From assembly GCA_016859345.1 (NCBI GenBank), contig CM029112.1, positions 12,970,089 through 13,034,088 on the forward strand: a DNA stretch of 64,000 bases, in the 5' to 3' direction. The notes under the pieces were generated by a model, which saw nothing but the letters and a program-made list of their open reading frames with translations, was not told the origin of the DNA and did no database searches. Every line of letters begins with the position of its first letter. Positions within the stretch are counted from its first letter, which is position 1. A program made the position numbers and the translations under genes. This document shows positions 22,647 to 34,526 of the stretch, piece by piece. This DNA is from Istiophorus platypterus. Taxonomy: Eukaryota; Chordata; Actinopteri; Istiophoriformes; Istiophoridae.

Positions 22647-25059
22647 ATCTGCATGCAGGACTTATTGCACACCAGAAGATCCAATCAGTGTGCATGTGCC
22701 TGGGGAAAATCCGAAATGTGTGCTCCTGTAGAAAGGATGCGTTTGCCAGATTGGTGTTTAACTTTCCTGCTCATGTCTCCTGACGGCCTGCAAATTCTAC
22801 CAGAGATGGAGCAAATAAAGCCAGCCGGCTCTCTGGAAAGGAAGGTTTTAAAGGCGGTTTGATTTATGCTGTCAGGTGAGACTGCAGGTGAATAGTAATG
22901 GAGGTTAAGGATTTAATTCGAGCCAGAGCAAAAAGGTTGTTGATAAATGAAGTGAGGAGAGAAAGTGTGTTTTGCATGTACATATAGCAAAGATGGAAGC
23001 TGTTGCATGGGACGGGCAGGTAGGGAGGTGGGAAGAGGGTTAGAGAGGATGGCCATTATAGAAAATTAATTTTCCCCACGGTTGCACAGGGGTTTCAGTG
23101 GTGATACAGATGAGGGAGGTGTGAATGCTTGAATGGACACAGATACACTACTCACACACTTACAGAGGCACAAATACTTCATCTACGTTCGAACAACCCC
23201 TCCTCCACTCTCATGCTGGTAACTGGGAAAAGTAGATCAGCGTGTAAAAGAGGAATGTGGGAAAAGAAAGTGTGACAAAAAAAGCTTGATGGCTAAGTAG
23301 ACTGAAAACAGTGTTTATAGTGAGTAATCAGATGCAACAGGAAAGAGGAGAAGCAGAGGCACATAGACGCACGGAGACTGAAGGTCCAAGCAGAGAAGAA
23401 CGCTCGTTTTACTTCCCAGTTACTGACCTTAAAACTGACAACAACCCTGGTGAGTTTCAACAAAAAGTTTTGGTTGATTGTCTGTCCATCTTTATGCCAC
23501 CCAGGTTATGGAACTGCCATCAGGTGTCTACAGAGACACCGAGGACAAACACACCACCAACGGCAAAGCACAGGTAGGTGCCATTGTGCACACGTTTCAC
23601 TTTTATTTCCCCACTGGTTGTTAGTCATGAAAGCTTCATTGACTGGCACGATAAAACCCCTCACAGAGCCGCAAATTCCTGCTTAATTAAACAAATCCCA
23701 AACCAGAAATTCAATTAAGCCTAAACCTTAAATAAAGCCAGTTTCACTTCCTCAGGCCCTTATTATGTCAAATACGCCTTAAAATGAACTGTAAAAGGAA
23801 ACTCCTTTATTGCCATGTGCACTTCCATCACCAGGGGTTTTCCTCCCTCTCCGTCAACTCATATCTGTTTTTCTGCTCTCTGTTGGAAAGGTTTGATATT
23901 GTGAGGGTTTAATATGGCGTGAATGCTGACCACCCACTTCACACACATACATATACAAACTCGCAGGGACTCCCCCTGTGGCTGCAGCAGTCAGTCAGAT
24001 GTGAACCAATAAAGCCGACCTCTCTAAGCCTGCAGTGAGATGCAGAGGGCGAACATGTGCTTTATTAGAGGAGAGATGTTGGCACAAAGTCCCTGTGTAA
24101 ATTCACTCTGCACTGCTCTCCTGATCCTTCGCCTTCACTCCGTCTACACTGCACCTCAGCCTCCGCTTCGTTCTCGTCTCCTGTCTCTGAACTGTTATAT
24201 TCTATATTGTAAGCCCGGTTAATATCATCGATTTATATATTTTTTTTCTGTGAGATTTGAGCATCTTCAACCCACCTCAGTTGACAACAGAAGCTTTTTT
24301 TGTTTGTGTCTCGGCTACGTTCCTCTGTGAGAGGTTGGCAGAGAGTGTATTTTGGCTAAAAATACACTAAAATCACTAAAATCAAGAGTCACTGAATGAG
24401 TGAGCACTTAGATACCCAGTATTCTTCTTACAATAGGACAAAAGGGACTGAGTATTGAGTTTATACGCATGCCTGAACATGTGACAGAAACACTATAAAC
24501 TCTCCAATTTAAAACAATCGTAGGTGTAATATCTTCACAAATTTTTTAAAACTGTCCTTAAATTCAGACATAGGTATAAAAAAGTAGGTAGAGAGAAGAA
24601 GCTGTTCGTTGATGCCAACTCTCTTTCGCTATCTGATGAGGAGTAAAAGAGAGCAGGAGTGAAAGAGAGGAAGAAGGTGATTCAAGCCTGAATTTAAACC
24701 TGGGCCCTGATGTGATGAAATGAAGTATTCTGTTCTGTATGTAATACACAATGCAGTGTTTCAATTTACTGAATGGAGCCTTGGAGATTACGTAGTACAC
24801 AGTTGACAAGGCTCTCTGTGATTTCAGCACTTTCTACTTCTCTCTTCCCTTTTTTCATATTTTATCTCTTATTTGTTGATGTTTTGTTTAACGTTTAGTC
24901 TCTTTGTCTTTTCGTTGTTCGCGTGTTGTTTGCTTCCCTCAGGATGTTCAAGGTGTCCCTCTCTATAAAACTTCCTCCTTTATTGGACTCGATTGTCTTA
25001 GCTATTCGGCGAAACAGTCTGTGACGTTTAGTGTGTGTGAGTGTCTGTGCTCCACTGGC

Positions 25060-25165
25060 AGCCTATCCATTAAGCTGGTGCTAATCTGTACAGTGCAGAA
25101 AACAAGTGGATTAGAGCCTGCCAGCCTCGGCAGCCAAGAGCATTTGACGAATAATTCAGTCGAAC
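25060..25165. promoter_or_regulatory. Candidate conserved non-coding element
   Basis: Non-repetitive DNA with GCTAATCT and GGATTAGAG sites (OTX/PITX-type TAATC cores) and GAATAATTCAGTCG. The call rests on sequence texture only. Confidence 0.25.
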
Positions 25166-26734
25166 ACAAACACACACTAACGCATGCAAAGTAACCTGTG
25201 TACACACATTCACATTCACACCAAGACGAAACTAGTCTAGTTGTAATAATCTGCTGTAATAATATTATGGAGTAAACCCCCATGTGAAATTAGAGTCATC
25301 TCTTATTACTTAGGGCTGTGTGTGTGCATATCTGTGTGTCTGGGCTTTGCATATTTAGCCTGGATGCCTAAATATGTTTATGTTTTTACCATTTTCCTGT
25401 TCTCGAGACAACCCATCTCAACAGCATCAGCTCCTGAAAACTCCCATCATTCATTTCAAGGTTGAAAATTCCAACCTTGGATGTCTATTCTCTCCTGAAA
25501 AAGGGCTTTTTACAGCCACGCTAATGACATAAAAGACCAGGAGAATTGGGAAACACTGTCCCTGTATTCTCTGTAAAGCTCCAAATGAGACTGCTTTATT
25601 AAGGAAGTATGTGGTTTTATTATTTTGACTATTCAGAGCTTGCCTGGTCAGGTTCCATTCATTACAGAGGACCCCTGGAGGGTTTCATTCATTGAGTAGG
25701 AAACCTGGGTTCAAAGAGACACAAGAGGAGGTTGCATTATGCTTTAAAGATTGTTGGAATTGATGCAAAGATACTGTCATACAAAGAAATAAAGCAAGAG
25801 GCCTTATGTCCTTTATTCAGCACATGGAAACCTACATCCTATTCCCCTTGGTTAAAAGCATGCTGCCTGGTTAGTTAGATCTTTTTTTTTTCTAAAAAAC
25901 AAAACACCCACATGCAATATTGTGTTGCACTGAAGGGTATTAATGTTAAGGGTATGACTAAGGTCACTGGACAGAAAAAAATGCATCTGTTCTGGTCGTT
26001 TTTATTAATCAGGTGCAAAAGAAAGCTGCACTATTGTGTTTAGATGATTGCCAATTCTTCTTTCATGCATTTATTGTTTATAACACTAAAAGCATGTGCA
26101 AAACATGATTTTTTTGAACAAAATAAAAAGCTGGTGTCTAAAGAGAATGGATCAGGACCAACATTTTCCTCTTCCACTCCAGGAAGTGGTGATATCTGAC
26201 TCGAGCTGGACAGCATTTCATTCATAGGCTGTCAAATATGTAGCACATGCGTTATTTCATCATAGATCATAGCTCTGATGTGCAGATAGTTCATTATAGG
26301 CTGGTGCGGTTTTCACAGCAGTGTAGTTCGGCATTTGTTCTGAAGTAGCACATGAAAGTAGTAGGGTTTTGAGTGCTCAAAGGGATACAAATCTCTAGAA
26401 AGGTAGAGAGGGGTTTGTAGTGCACTAATGTCTTGCTGTGGATTTATTCAGGATTTAGGAATCTTGTAAAGAATGAAAGAGGATTTTTATGTTCTGATTA
26501 CTCAATACAGAACAGAGAAAGTTATATATAACTGTTGTTTCTCTCATCCTTTATGCACATTTCTCTTCTTCTACCTCCTCCTCTCTAGATCTCCAGCCGA
26601 AAGAAGTTTGTTTTGAATCACATTTTTATCCAGGCTGCCGAAACTTCATCATTCTCTTAGCTGAACAGTACAGTAAAAAAAAGCCACAGAAGTCCTCAAT
26701 ATTTGTTTGTGTATTGAGGGGGATCCGTGTGTTT

Positions 26735-26740
<6 letters not shown>

Positions 26741-26768
<28 letters not shown>
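26741..26768. repeat. (GT)n microsatellite
   Basis: About 14 GT units, followed shortly by a (GTCT)n run at about 26,774-26,788. Confidence 0.95.
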
Positions 26769-26774
<6 letters not shown>

Positions 26775-27303
26775 CTGTCTGTCTGTCTATTTCTGTGGTT
26801 GTGTTACAGACAGTCAGTCTAAAAAGATGTAATTTGACTACATGGGAGCTGGTGGTTGAATTGTGTAGCTAAGCTGGGTTGTGTGTGGAACAGACTGAGG
26901 CCTAAGGGAGATGTTTAATATGTTGAGGAGCTGACAAAATAGAGGCTTTCTTTTCAGATTTAATGGCTACGTTGGACACTGCCGCAGGGATACACACATA
27001 TAAACCATAATATGCCTAATTAAAACAGTCACACAGGCACACAAGACGGGACTTGATGGAGGCAGGATGACAGAGGCACCTTCTGTTTTCCTTAACCATC
27101 CCTGTATAATAGACGGTTGATTAATCAGCTCCTTGACTGAAACATCTCACAACCTTAAAGGAATTGTTCACAAATGCACTTTAAGAGAACTAAAGAAATA
27201 AAGTGAGAAAAAGCATGGGAGGTGAGGCGCCAGACAATTCTGTTGAGCAGTTGCCAAGCAACCAGTGAAACACCATGAAGTTACATAACCCCAGTAAAAC
27301 AGC

Positions 27304-27306
<3 letters not shown>

Positions 27307-27389
<83 letters not shown>
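27307..27389. repeat. Long (TA)n microsatellite
   Basis: About 41 uninterrupted TA units (83 bp). Alternating TA of this length can extrude cruciforms and is prone to length change. Confidence 0.98.
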
Positions 27390-27393
<4 letters not shown>

Positions 27394-28091
27394 AAGAATC
27401 CAACACAAATAATCATTATTAATGTTATACCTAACTTTTTATTGTCACCACAGCCCTTTTTAAATAAGCCAAACTTTGCACAGTGAAAAGCTTCACAGGA
27501 TCAAGGTATTAAAAGAGCACTACGAAGTACTGCAAATGTAAAAAAAGAGACACATTCTCATCGTAAAATCAGTCGTTAGATCACAGATACAGACTCTGGT
27601 TTCATTCTAGCTACCAACACTGTCCTCAGACAAAAAAGTTGAGTTTAAGAATTGGGGAATTAGGAGTGTATATTTAAGATACTACATATTTATATAATTT
27701 TTAATCTTTGTTTATTATAAACATTCAGTCCCCTTTTTTATAACTTATTGGTTATTGAATTTTGTTATGAAAAGGTGTGGCCACAATATAACTCTAACTG
27801 CAGGCTAACACAAGTAACTACAATAGAGGATAAACGGTTTTCACAGTTTGTACCGTTACATCACTCACGCTGATGTGCAAGAAAAACCTCACTTTATAAT
27901 AACACCTGGATAATTAGCTGGGAATAAGATAGGGCTTCAGATACTATGGAACAACATACGTGCACTGAGCAGTATATCCAGACAGTGTTAAATGACCTTT
28001 ACCCTCTGCCTCCGCTGAGAAAGGGGTCAGCTTCTTGGAAAATGCCAGAACACTAGACAAGATGGATTTTGCCTAGATGCTTGCTCACAGA

Positions 28092-28117
28092 TACACACAC
28101 ACACACACACACACACA
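28092..28117. repeat. (AC)n microsatellite
   Basis: About 13 AC units. Confidence 0.95.
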
Positions 28118-28149
28118 TATGCATGCACACAAAATGTACATACACACCT

Positions 28150-28290
28150 ACACACCCAGGTGTAACTCAAATCCTCGGGCTTAATTAAGAGCAGCCCACA
28201 TTGGAGCTGCCATCTCGTTTAGCTAATTAGTCATGAATATGAAATGCCAGGATTTTAATTAGCTTGCCATTGTCAAAGAAGGAGAGAGAG
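28150..28290. promoter_or_regulatory. Candidate conserved non-coding element
   Basis: Dense homeodomain cores: CTTAATTAAG, TTAGCTAATTAGTCATGAAT and TTTTAATTAGC, plus CCATTGTC, a SOX-type site. An AGGTGTAA T-box-like half-site lies just upstream. It is the strongest enhancer-like texture in the intergenic interval. Confidence 0.4.
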
Positions 28291-28959
28291 AGAGAAATTA
28301 CAGACCGATTTTCTCTCCCCGCTTGGCCACACTTTTAATATAAAAGCCTGGTAGGAATGTGATGTGATTCCTTTGTGACAATCGGTACATGTTCATTTTC
28401 ATTCTCTCACTGAGTATTTAACAAGGACAGTGTATTGTAAATGAATGTTGATATTTGTTGACTTGCTTCTTGTATATATATATATATTTCAAAAAAATTT
28501 CAGAAAACTTATATATTTACTTTTTTACAACAGATTTTGTGAATATATGTCTACAAGAAGCACTTAACTATTCCATAAAAATGTAATGGAATAACACAGA
28601 TTCTGGACAAAACTTGACAGAAAGAAAACTCGGATGGCAGCTCCAGTGGAGGATTAAGACTGACATAATGCCAACAACACAATGTAACAACCAAAGCCAT
28701 CATTTGCTCAGGAAAACTGTGCAAACACCTATGGATGTTCATTTGCACTTTCCAAGAAAGAGATCACAATAACGAGACCTGATTTAATTTTTGTACTCTA
28801 GCTGGTAGTCCGAATCTATTTCCACTGTTTTTCGCTGTAAACCGTCGGGCAATCAGGTATTTCATATTCAGGCTCCACGGGGCGCGGGGGGGGGGTTGTT
28901 ACTGGGGAGCAAAAACATGGAGAGGGTCTGGATAGGTTTAGCAGACAGGTAGATGGGTC

Positions 28960-29090
28960 TTGGGTCTATTCTGTGGTTGGTAATTAAATTGATTAAGGCT
29001 GGGCTGGTGCTGGAGACCCGATGACAAGGAGTGGGAAATGGAGATGGATGAGCCTGCGGGGCTGCAGCTACGAGATAGGAATGGTGAAAG
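28960..29090. promoter_or_regulatory. Candidate conserved non-coding element
   Basis: Includes GGTAATTAAATTGATTAAGG (tandem homeodomain/PBX-like cores) and further complex sequence, immediately left of a GGCT repeat. Confidence 0.25.
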
Positions 29091-29098
29091 GCTCATCT

Positions 29099-29167
29099 CG
29101 GCTGGCTGGCTAACTGGCTGGCGGGCTGGCTAACTGGCTGGCTGGCTGACTGGCTGTCTGGCCGGCT
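29099..29167. repeat. GGCT-type tetranucleotide repeat
   Basis: Imperfect GGCT repeat with GGCTAACTGGCT interruptions, the 12-bp interruption unit being duplicated. Closely spaced GG pairs give two-tier G-quadruplex potential on the + strand. Confidence 0.9.
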
Positions 29168-29358
29168 GCTGCAGTGAGAGAAGAACGGGCCATTTAGGTA
29201 TAATCCCCTCTCCATCCTCAGTCTGTGCCTGGACTCAGCCAGACATAGATCCATTACCGCCAAGATATCAGCGGACAGTATGATTGTGAGTGTTCCCTTT
29301 CTGATGAGTGGAAGAACTCTTCTTTGATGCTTTTGTGCATTACTGTGTTCGATCCTTC

Positions 29359-29363
29359 TGTGT

Positions 29364-29420
<57 letters not shown>

Positions 29421-29499
29421 CGTGTGTGTGTAAGTGTGTATTTGTGTAAGCGTGTGTGTGTCTGCATGTGTGTGTGTGTATGTTTCTGCGTGCACGTGG

Positions 29500-29543
<44 letters not shown>

Positions 29544-29636
29544 CTGCGTGATTGTGTGCAGGTCTTTGTGTGTGTCTGCCTGTGTGTGCGTGTGTGTGTG
29601 TGTGTGTTCGTGTGTGTTTGTGTGTGTGTTTCCCTC
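29359..29636. repeat. Long interrupted (TG)n tract
   Basis: About 280 bp of TG repeats broken by TGCG, TAAG, TCTG and ATTG variants. Apparent His/Thr or Cys/Val ORFs on both strands are translations of this tract. Confidence 0.97.
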
Positions 29637-30039
29637 CTGATTGCAGAGGCAAGGAGTGGAGCTCTGGATCCTTACAAGCACGGACACACACTGCTGTGAG
29701 CGTGTGGTGAGGAGAACAGGTGGGCTCAGTGTGTGTCTATCACTCCCCGCAGAGATAATGTTTGATCAGGGAGCGAATGAGAACGAGTGAGAGATGAAGT
29801 GTAACTCATCGTGATTACTTTCTGTCTACAGGCAGAGCTGTGACCTAACCACAACTTCTTCAGTCAATATCGGGTTTCAGGGCTGTGACTGCTAGGTATT
29901 TTCCAGAAACCTTCAGAGCTCGCTTGGGAAATTGACATACCCACACATGACATTTCACAAAGCTTACACAGTCACCCATCAAAAATTTGACGCCTGTTAG
30001 GTAGAGCTTGGACGAAAGTCTTCAGATAACCTGCACTGT

Positions 30040-30240
30040 GTTCGATGTGGGTTACCGGGGAAACGGCTCTATTTAGCATGCTGTCCCCATCGCGGTGCCA
30101 AACAAAATGGCAATTAACTCACTGCCCACCCAGGCCTTGGTACATTAGGGGTTAGGCAGAGCACAGAGGATTGTGGCAGAGCTGATTGGAGGCTGAGTGG
30201 TGAAACATACGCTCAGTAAATAGGATTTGTTGACGGAGGC
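30040..30240. promoter_or_regulatory. Candidate regulatory block with X-box-like site
   Basis: GTTACCGGGGAAAC at 30,051-30,064 resembles the RFX X-box. It is followed by GC-balanced complex sequence containing GCAATTAACTC and TGATTGG. Confidence 0.3.
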
Positions 30241-30574
30241 TGTTACAAGAGGGCCTCATGGGCAATTCCTTACACCCTGCAGAAATAAGATGTATGACCT
30301 CTGGAAGTAGATTATCCCAGTCAATAAACAGACATTCAGTTCATTGCATTTGTGAGATGTCAACATAATTCTTAACAAGAGTCTACAGCCAAGCTTCGAC
30401 TCAGTGAGGCTGTGGCTGATTCTGCAGTGAAACCCTAATGTCAGCCTGCCAACCTGCTCACAGTGACAATGCAAGCTGTTTACCGTCTTAGTGGCGTGCT
30501 AACATTTGGTAATTAGAACTAAATGCAAGGTACAGCCGATGGAAATATTGTTAGCTTTCCATCATTTTTCTAAG

Positions 30575-30695
30575 GTTCATCTCGGTGATGACATGAATCT
30601 GTGCACAAAATGACATGGCAATCCATTCAATGGTTGTTCTGACGGTTCAATTTGTACCAAAGACTAACCTACAGATGAACATTACCATCCATTCA
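30575..30695 (+). repeat. Degraded teleost interspersed repeat
   Basis: The order ATGAATCTGTGCACAAAATG, then CATGGCAATCCATTCAATGG, then TTGTTCTGACGGTTCAATTTG, then ACCAAAGACTAAC matches, from memory, a very abundant fish repeat. That repeat reads catgaatgtctgtacaaaat...catggcaatccatccaat...ttggaccaaag. The repeat class is unassigned. Confidence 0.6.
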
Positions 30696-31095
30696 TCTGC
30701 AGCGAACAAAAAGCAATTTTCTCTTGGCCAGCTAAGTGCCGGCTACTAGCTACATAATTGCAGTGGTAAAAGCAGGACTGCCCTACCAGCTGCCGACGTT
30801 TGGTGTTCCCACCATGCTTGCAAGCGGAGAGAAAGTAGATATGACGAGAGCAGGGATACTCTGAATCTTTGGAATATATATGGGCAAAGTGAGAGGGAGT
30901 AGTGTAGAAGGAATGAGCGTGTGGAGCAGTGTCTTGATTACAGGCAAGGGGTTTTGCTCCTGCCTCTATAACAGAAGCGGAGTGATATCAATCTAAATAT
31001 CTCTTTGGAATTCCCCATCACCTGAGAGCTGATTTAATAGCAATCTGTCCATTCATCACCAAAATAAAAGGCTGTGAAAATTAACACAAGCATAA

Positions 31096-31129
31096 TGTGT
31101 GTGTGTGTGTGTGTGTGTATGTGTGTGTA
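31096..31129. repeat. (GT)n microsatellite
   Basis: About 16 units with one TAT interruption. Confidence 0.95.
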
Positions 31130-31215
31130 CTTGCAAATAGGTGTCTAAAGGAAATAATGGTCCAAATATTCTCTCCTTCTTCCTCCCTTCCCCTCTCTCC
31201 CACGCTCACTCTTTT

Positions 31216-31256
31216 ACACACACACACAAACAAACACACACACACACACACACACA
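31216..31256. repeat. (CA)n microsatellite
   Basis: Interrupted CA repeat with CAAACAAA in the middle. Confidence 0.95.
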
Positions 31257-31486
31257 TGCACTAACCTCCGTTGAAACCGAATCAAAATCTTAATGGTTAT
31301 TGATCTGAGGTGTTTGAACAGCCCCCTTGGTCATCATTCTCTGAACACCCTCCCTACCTTGTCACGCTTTGCTTTAAAATAAAAGCTCTCTCCTAAGCTG
31401 CACATACAGTATCAGCAACACCCTCAGCTGTCATCTGTGTATATATAGTGTATTTCTTAATAAATTCTAAGTGTTGATTTTTATCA

Positions 31487-31500
31487 CCCCCCCCCCCCCC
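31487..31500. repeat. Poly-C tract
   Basis: Fourteen consecutive C. Such runs are error-prone in assembly. Confidence 0.95.
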
Positions 31501-33198
31501 AGCTTGGCTGACAGCCATATTGGTTATTGATCAGCTATTGTTAGGGTCATAATGTCAATTTTCATGTCTGGGCTGGTCTGTCTGAAGCCCTGACCTCTGA
31601 ATTTTCCAGTCTGGGATTAAAAGTGCCTCATGTGCACCTACTGTTTGGATATATGCTTATTTAGTTTCATGGCCAGAGTTAGATGAGAAGGCTGATACAC
31701 AGTTTTATGTGCCAAACTATTTCCTGGCTTATCGGTGAGTTGTTGTTTTTACGCTTTAAATTTCTTCTATTAAGAAATGAGCGGTATCAATCTGTGTTTG
31801 GGATCCGACTCTCCACTAGGAAGAAAACTACTGTATTTTATTTTCTGAAATGTCAAACTATTCCTTTAAACATAATAGTCAAGTGCATTTAATTATATAC
31901 TTCAAATATAGTGCTATTGGTAAACGCAGCAAATTTGACACATTGAAACTCTCTCTCTATTTATCCTTGTCGCTGTGGTGGGGGGTTACTATTTGAAACT
32001 TGTGCTCATTGTCAATTCATGTTCCTGCAACTTAAAGGTCATGTCATCAAGTAAAGCTCCCTGAAGCAGATAGGAGTGAAATGAGTAAAGACTGGGGAAC
32101 AAAGAGCGAACCCGTCTCCCCTCGCCCCTCTCATTCTTCTCCTCTGTCTCCTCCACTCTTTATCTGCTAATGAAGCACAATCCTCTCAAGAGCACAAGCG
32201 CTGGGATTTGTCAAGTTATCGCAGCCCGGCTCAACACTCTGCTGCTCTTTGATATTACAGCTTCTGTGTCTCAGTCTGTCGGCCCATCTGCCGAACGCAA
32301 GTTTGTTCTTTCCACATTTGTTTGTATATGTTTCTCTCCATCGAAATGCTTTTCCATTCTCAGTCTTTTATTTCCGGTTCTGCTTTCTGACTCTTTCTCT
32401 TGTCCCTTTTTTCGACCACCTTCCTCTCCCTCCCGCCCTGTTTTTCTCTCCCCTTCTCTCTGCTGCAGTTGCTACTGCTTCGGATCACAGTGGATGGCCA
32501 GGAATCCTTCATCAGGTCAAATTTCGTTCTCTGTTTATAAGTATCAGCTGGTCTTTTTTCCCCCCTGAGTGTGTTTATTACAAAAAAAAAAAAAAAATCC
32601 CCAGAGAGACTCACTGTGTAGGGTTCCACATACAAATTCGATGCTAATGGTATTAACTATGGTTCGGGAGATGTCTAATCTCTGAATGTTATTTTCCTGG
32701 GCTGATTTCCATAAATATAACATACTCTGCAAAAGCACCTCACACACCTCATTAATTTTGACCAAAGCTGGAACTGTGTAATTTTCTGACAGATATTAGA
32801 GGTGAAAAAATGTGTAATTGTGCTGTCTGTGTAACAATAGTTTCAGCCCATGAAGACAATATTGTGAGCAGGACAATCTACCTCAGGTCTTCCCTCACCC
32901 ACCACAATACAGTATACTTATAATACTACGCTAACAGCCACAATAAAAAGTAATGATGATTACCGAGGCGATGGGGGTGGAAACAAACCCTGTGAGGTGT
33001 AGTAAATTATAAATATCCTCCCTTTAGTAATTTCATAGTTAATTCAAATTTTTATTCGGGGTTATGAAAATTGGCTCTCTGTGTTTAGACCTAGGTGAAA
33101 CCATTGTGTGTGTATGACTGCAAATAAGCCTGACATATACTGAGGGGATGTAATGTTTACTAGGCTCTTTCATATTGTTGCACGCATGACTTCATCTA

Positions 33199-33501
33199 TT
33201 TATCCATCCATTAGCTATACTGCTTATCTTTCGAGGGACGGGCAATGCAATCCCAGCAGACATTGGGTGAGAGGTGGGGTATAGAGACAAAAAAAAAGCA
33301 ATCACGCTTACATTCCCACCTACAGGCAATTTAGAATCGCCAATTAACCTAGCCTGCATGTTTTTGGGTTGTGGGAGGAAGCAGGAGTAGCCGGAGGAAA
33401 CCCACACAGGCATGGGGGGAAGAACATGAAAACTCCACGCAGAAAGGCAGAACCTCCTCGCTGTGACGAAACAGCGCTAACTCATGCACCGCTGTGCTGC
33501 C
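33199..33501 (-). mobile_element. tRNA-derived fish SINE, B box deleted
   Basis: The body GGCAATTTAGAATCGCCAAT, then TAACCTAGCCTGCATG, then GTGGGAGGAAGCAGGAGTAG, then AACTCCACGCAGAAAGGC matches a very common percomorph repeat that I know from memory. On the minus strand it begins GGCAGCACAGCGGTGCATGA GTTAGCGCTG, an A-box-like tRNA head, and ends in the typical GGATGGATA tail. The expected GGTTCGAA B-box segment is missing between the AGAAAGGC and CTCCTCGCTG parts, so this copy should be transcriptionally dead. Confidence 0.75.
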
Positions 33502-33616
33502 TTCATCTGTTTATTTTTTTGTATAAAATATAAAATGTCAGGACTGGGAATATATTTAAAACCGCACATCACAGAGATTATATTGTAGATGTTTTCACTA
33601 GTCAGTGTGTGACTCA

Positions 33617-33631
33617 CCTGCAGGTGGCAGT
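33617..33631 (+). promoter_or_regulatory. Candidate CTCF-binding site
   Basis: CCTGCAGGTGGCAGT matches 14 of 15 positions of CCASYAGRKGGCRSY on the + strand. It lies between a SINE and a large microsatellite. Confidence 0.5.
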
Positions 33632-33656
33632 GTGTCAGCGTGTGTGTCTCTATGCG

Positions 33657-33780
<124 letters not shown>

Positions 33781-34499
33781 CATTCAGGTACAATGTGTGT
33801 GGTGTACATGAGCAATGAACAATGATAGCATATGCTGTACTACAACCCCTCTCTGGTCGGAGCCCCAGCAGTTGTCTGATCATTTATGCACACACCGACT
33901 GTTTTGTCATGTTGAATGTTCAGCGTGTCCCGAGAGGGGAGAGGCTGTGACAGCCATCGTCCAGATGACTGATTTGTTTTGGGACACACACATGATACAC
34001 ACTATCATGTCACACACTATGCTGCTGACACACCAAGAGTTGTATGTATACAAGCACACGCATCTCGCCCGAGGGTCTGTCACGGTTCCCCAGAGACGCT
34101 ACTTGGTATTTGGTTTTATTGCCTGTATTGATCTTGGCTTGGGTCGTGTAGAGGGAACAATATGCGGATTATAGGGAGTTAACTCCTCAGTGCTACCCCC
34201 CCCCCCCGGTTCTCTGACACCACACACATTTACTCTAAGCACCTGATTACCACTGCGTGTGTGAGAGAGGGACAGAGAGGGACATATGAATTCACTATGT
34301 TTGCATTTGTGTGTGCGTGTGTGTGTGTGTGTTTGTGCGCGTAAGCTAGTCAACAGACAGAAAGATGCTTGCCAAAAGAAGTTGGGCACTGCAGCGTCTG
34401 CTCAGCCTCTCTCCTTTTGCAAGACCCCCACCCGGGTACCCCACACTCCCTTCCTATCTACATACTTACAATAATTAATATTTTCCATTCTGTATCTCC

Positions 34500-34526
34500 T
34501 GCCCGTTATTTCTATAGCAACGGGCA
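34500..34526. repeat. Short inverted repeat
   Basis: Arms TGCCCGTT and AACGGGCA (8 of 8) are separated by 11 bp. The palindrome lies in complex sequence between GC-poor flanks and could be a dimeric factor site. Confidence 0.8.

Larger units (their letters stand above)
17931..33198. other. Intergenic interval, left part
   Basis: No coding exon was found downstream of septin-9 here. ORFs are short or run through microsatellites. Contents are candidate regulatory blocks at about 18,150-18,310, 19,120-19,205, 20,640-20,730, 20,960-21,190, 25,060-25,165, 28,150-28,290, 28,960-29,090 and 30,040-30,240, one old interspersed repeat near 30,575-30,695, and many simple repeats. Other parts appear to be ordinary AT-rich neutral DNA. 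Confidence 0.6.

Noticed and set aside
24904..25194. A 96-residue plus-strand frame overlapping a candidate conserved element
   Set aside because: No domain, no family resemblance and no splice sites in frame; non-coding regulatory sequence is the simpler reading.
29254..29691. Thr/His-rich 145-residue frame on the minus strand
   Set aside because: It is a translation of the interrupted TG tract.
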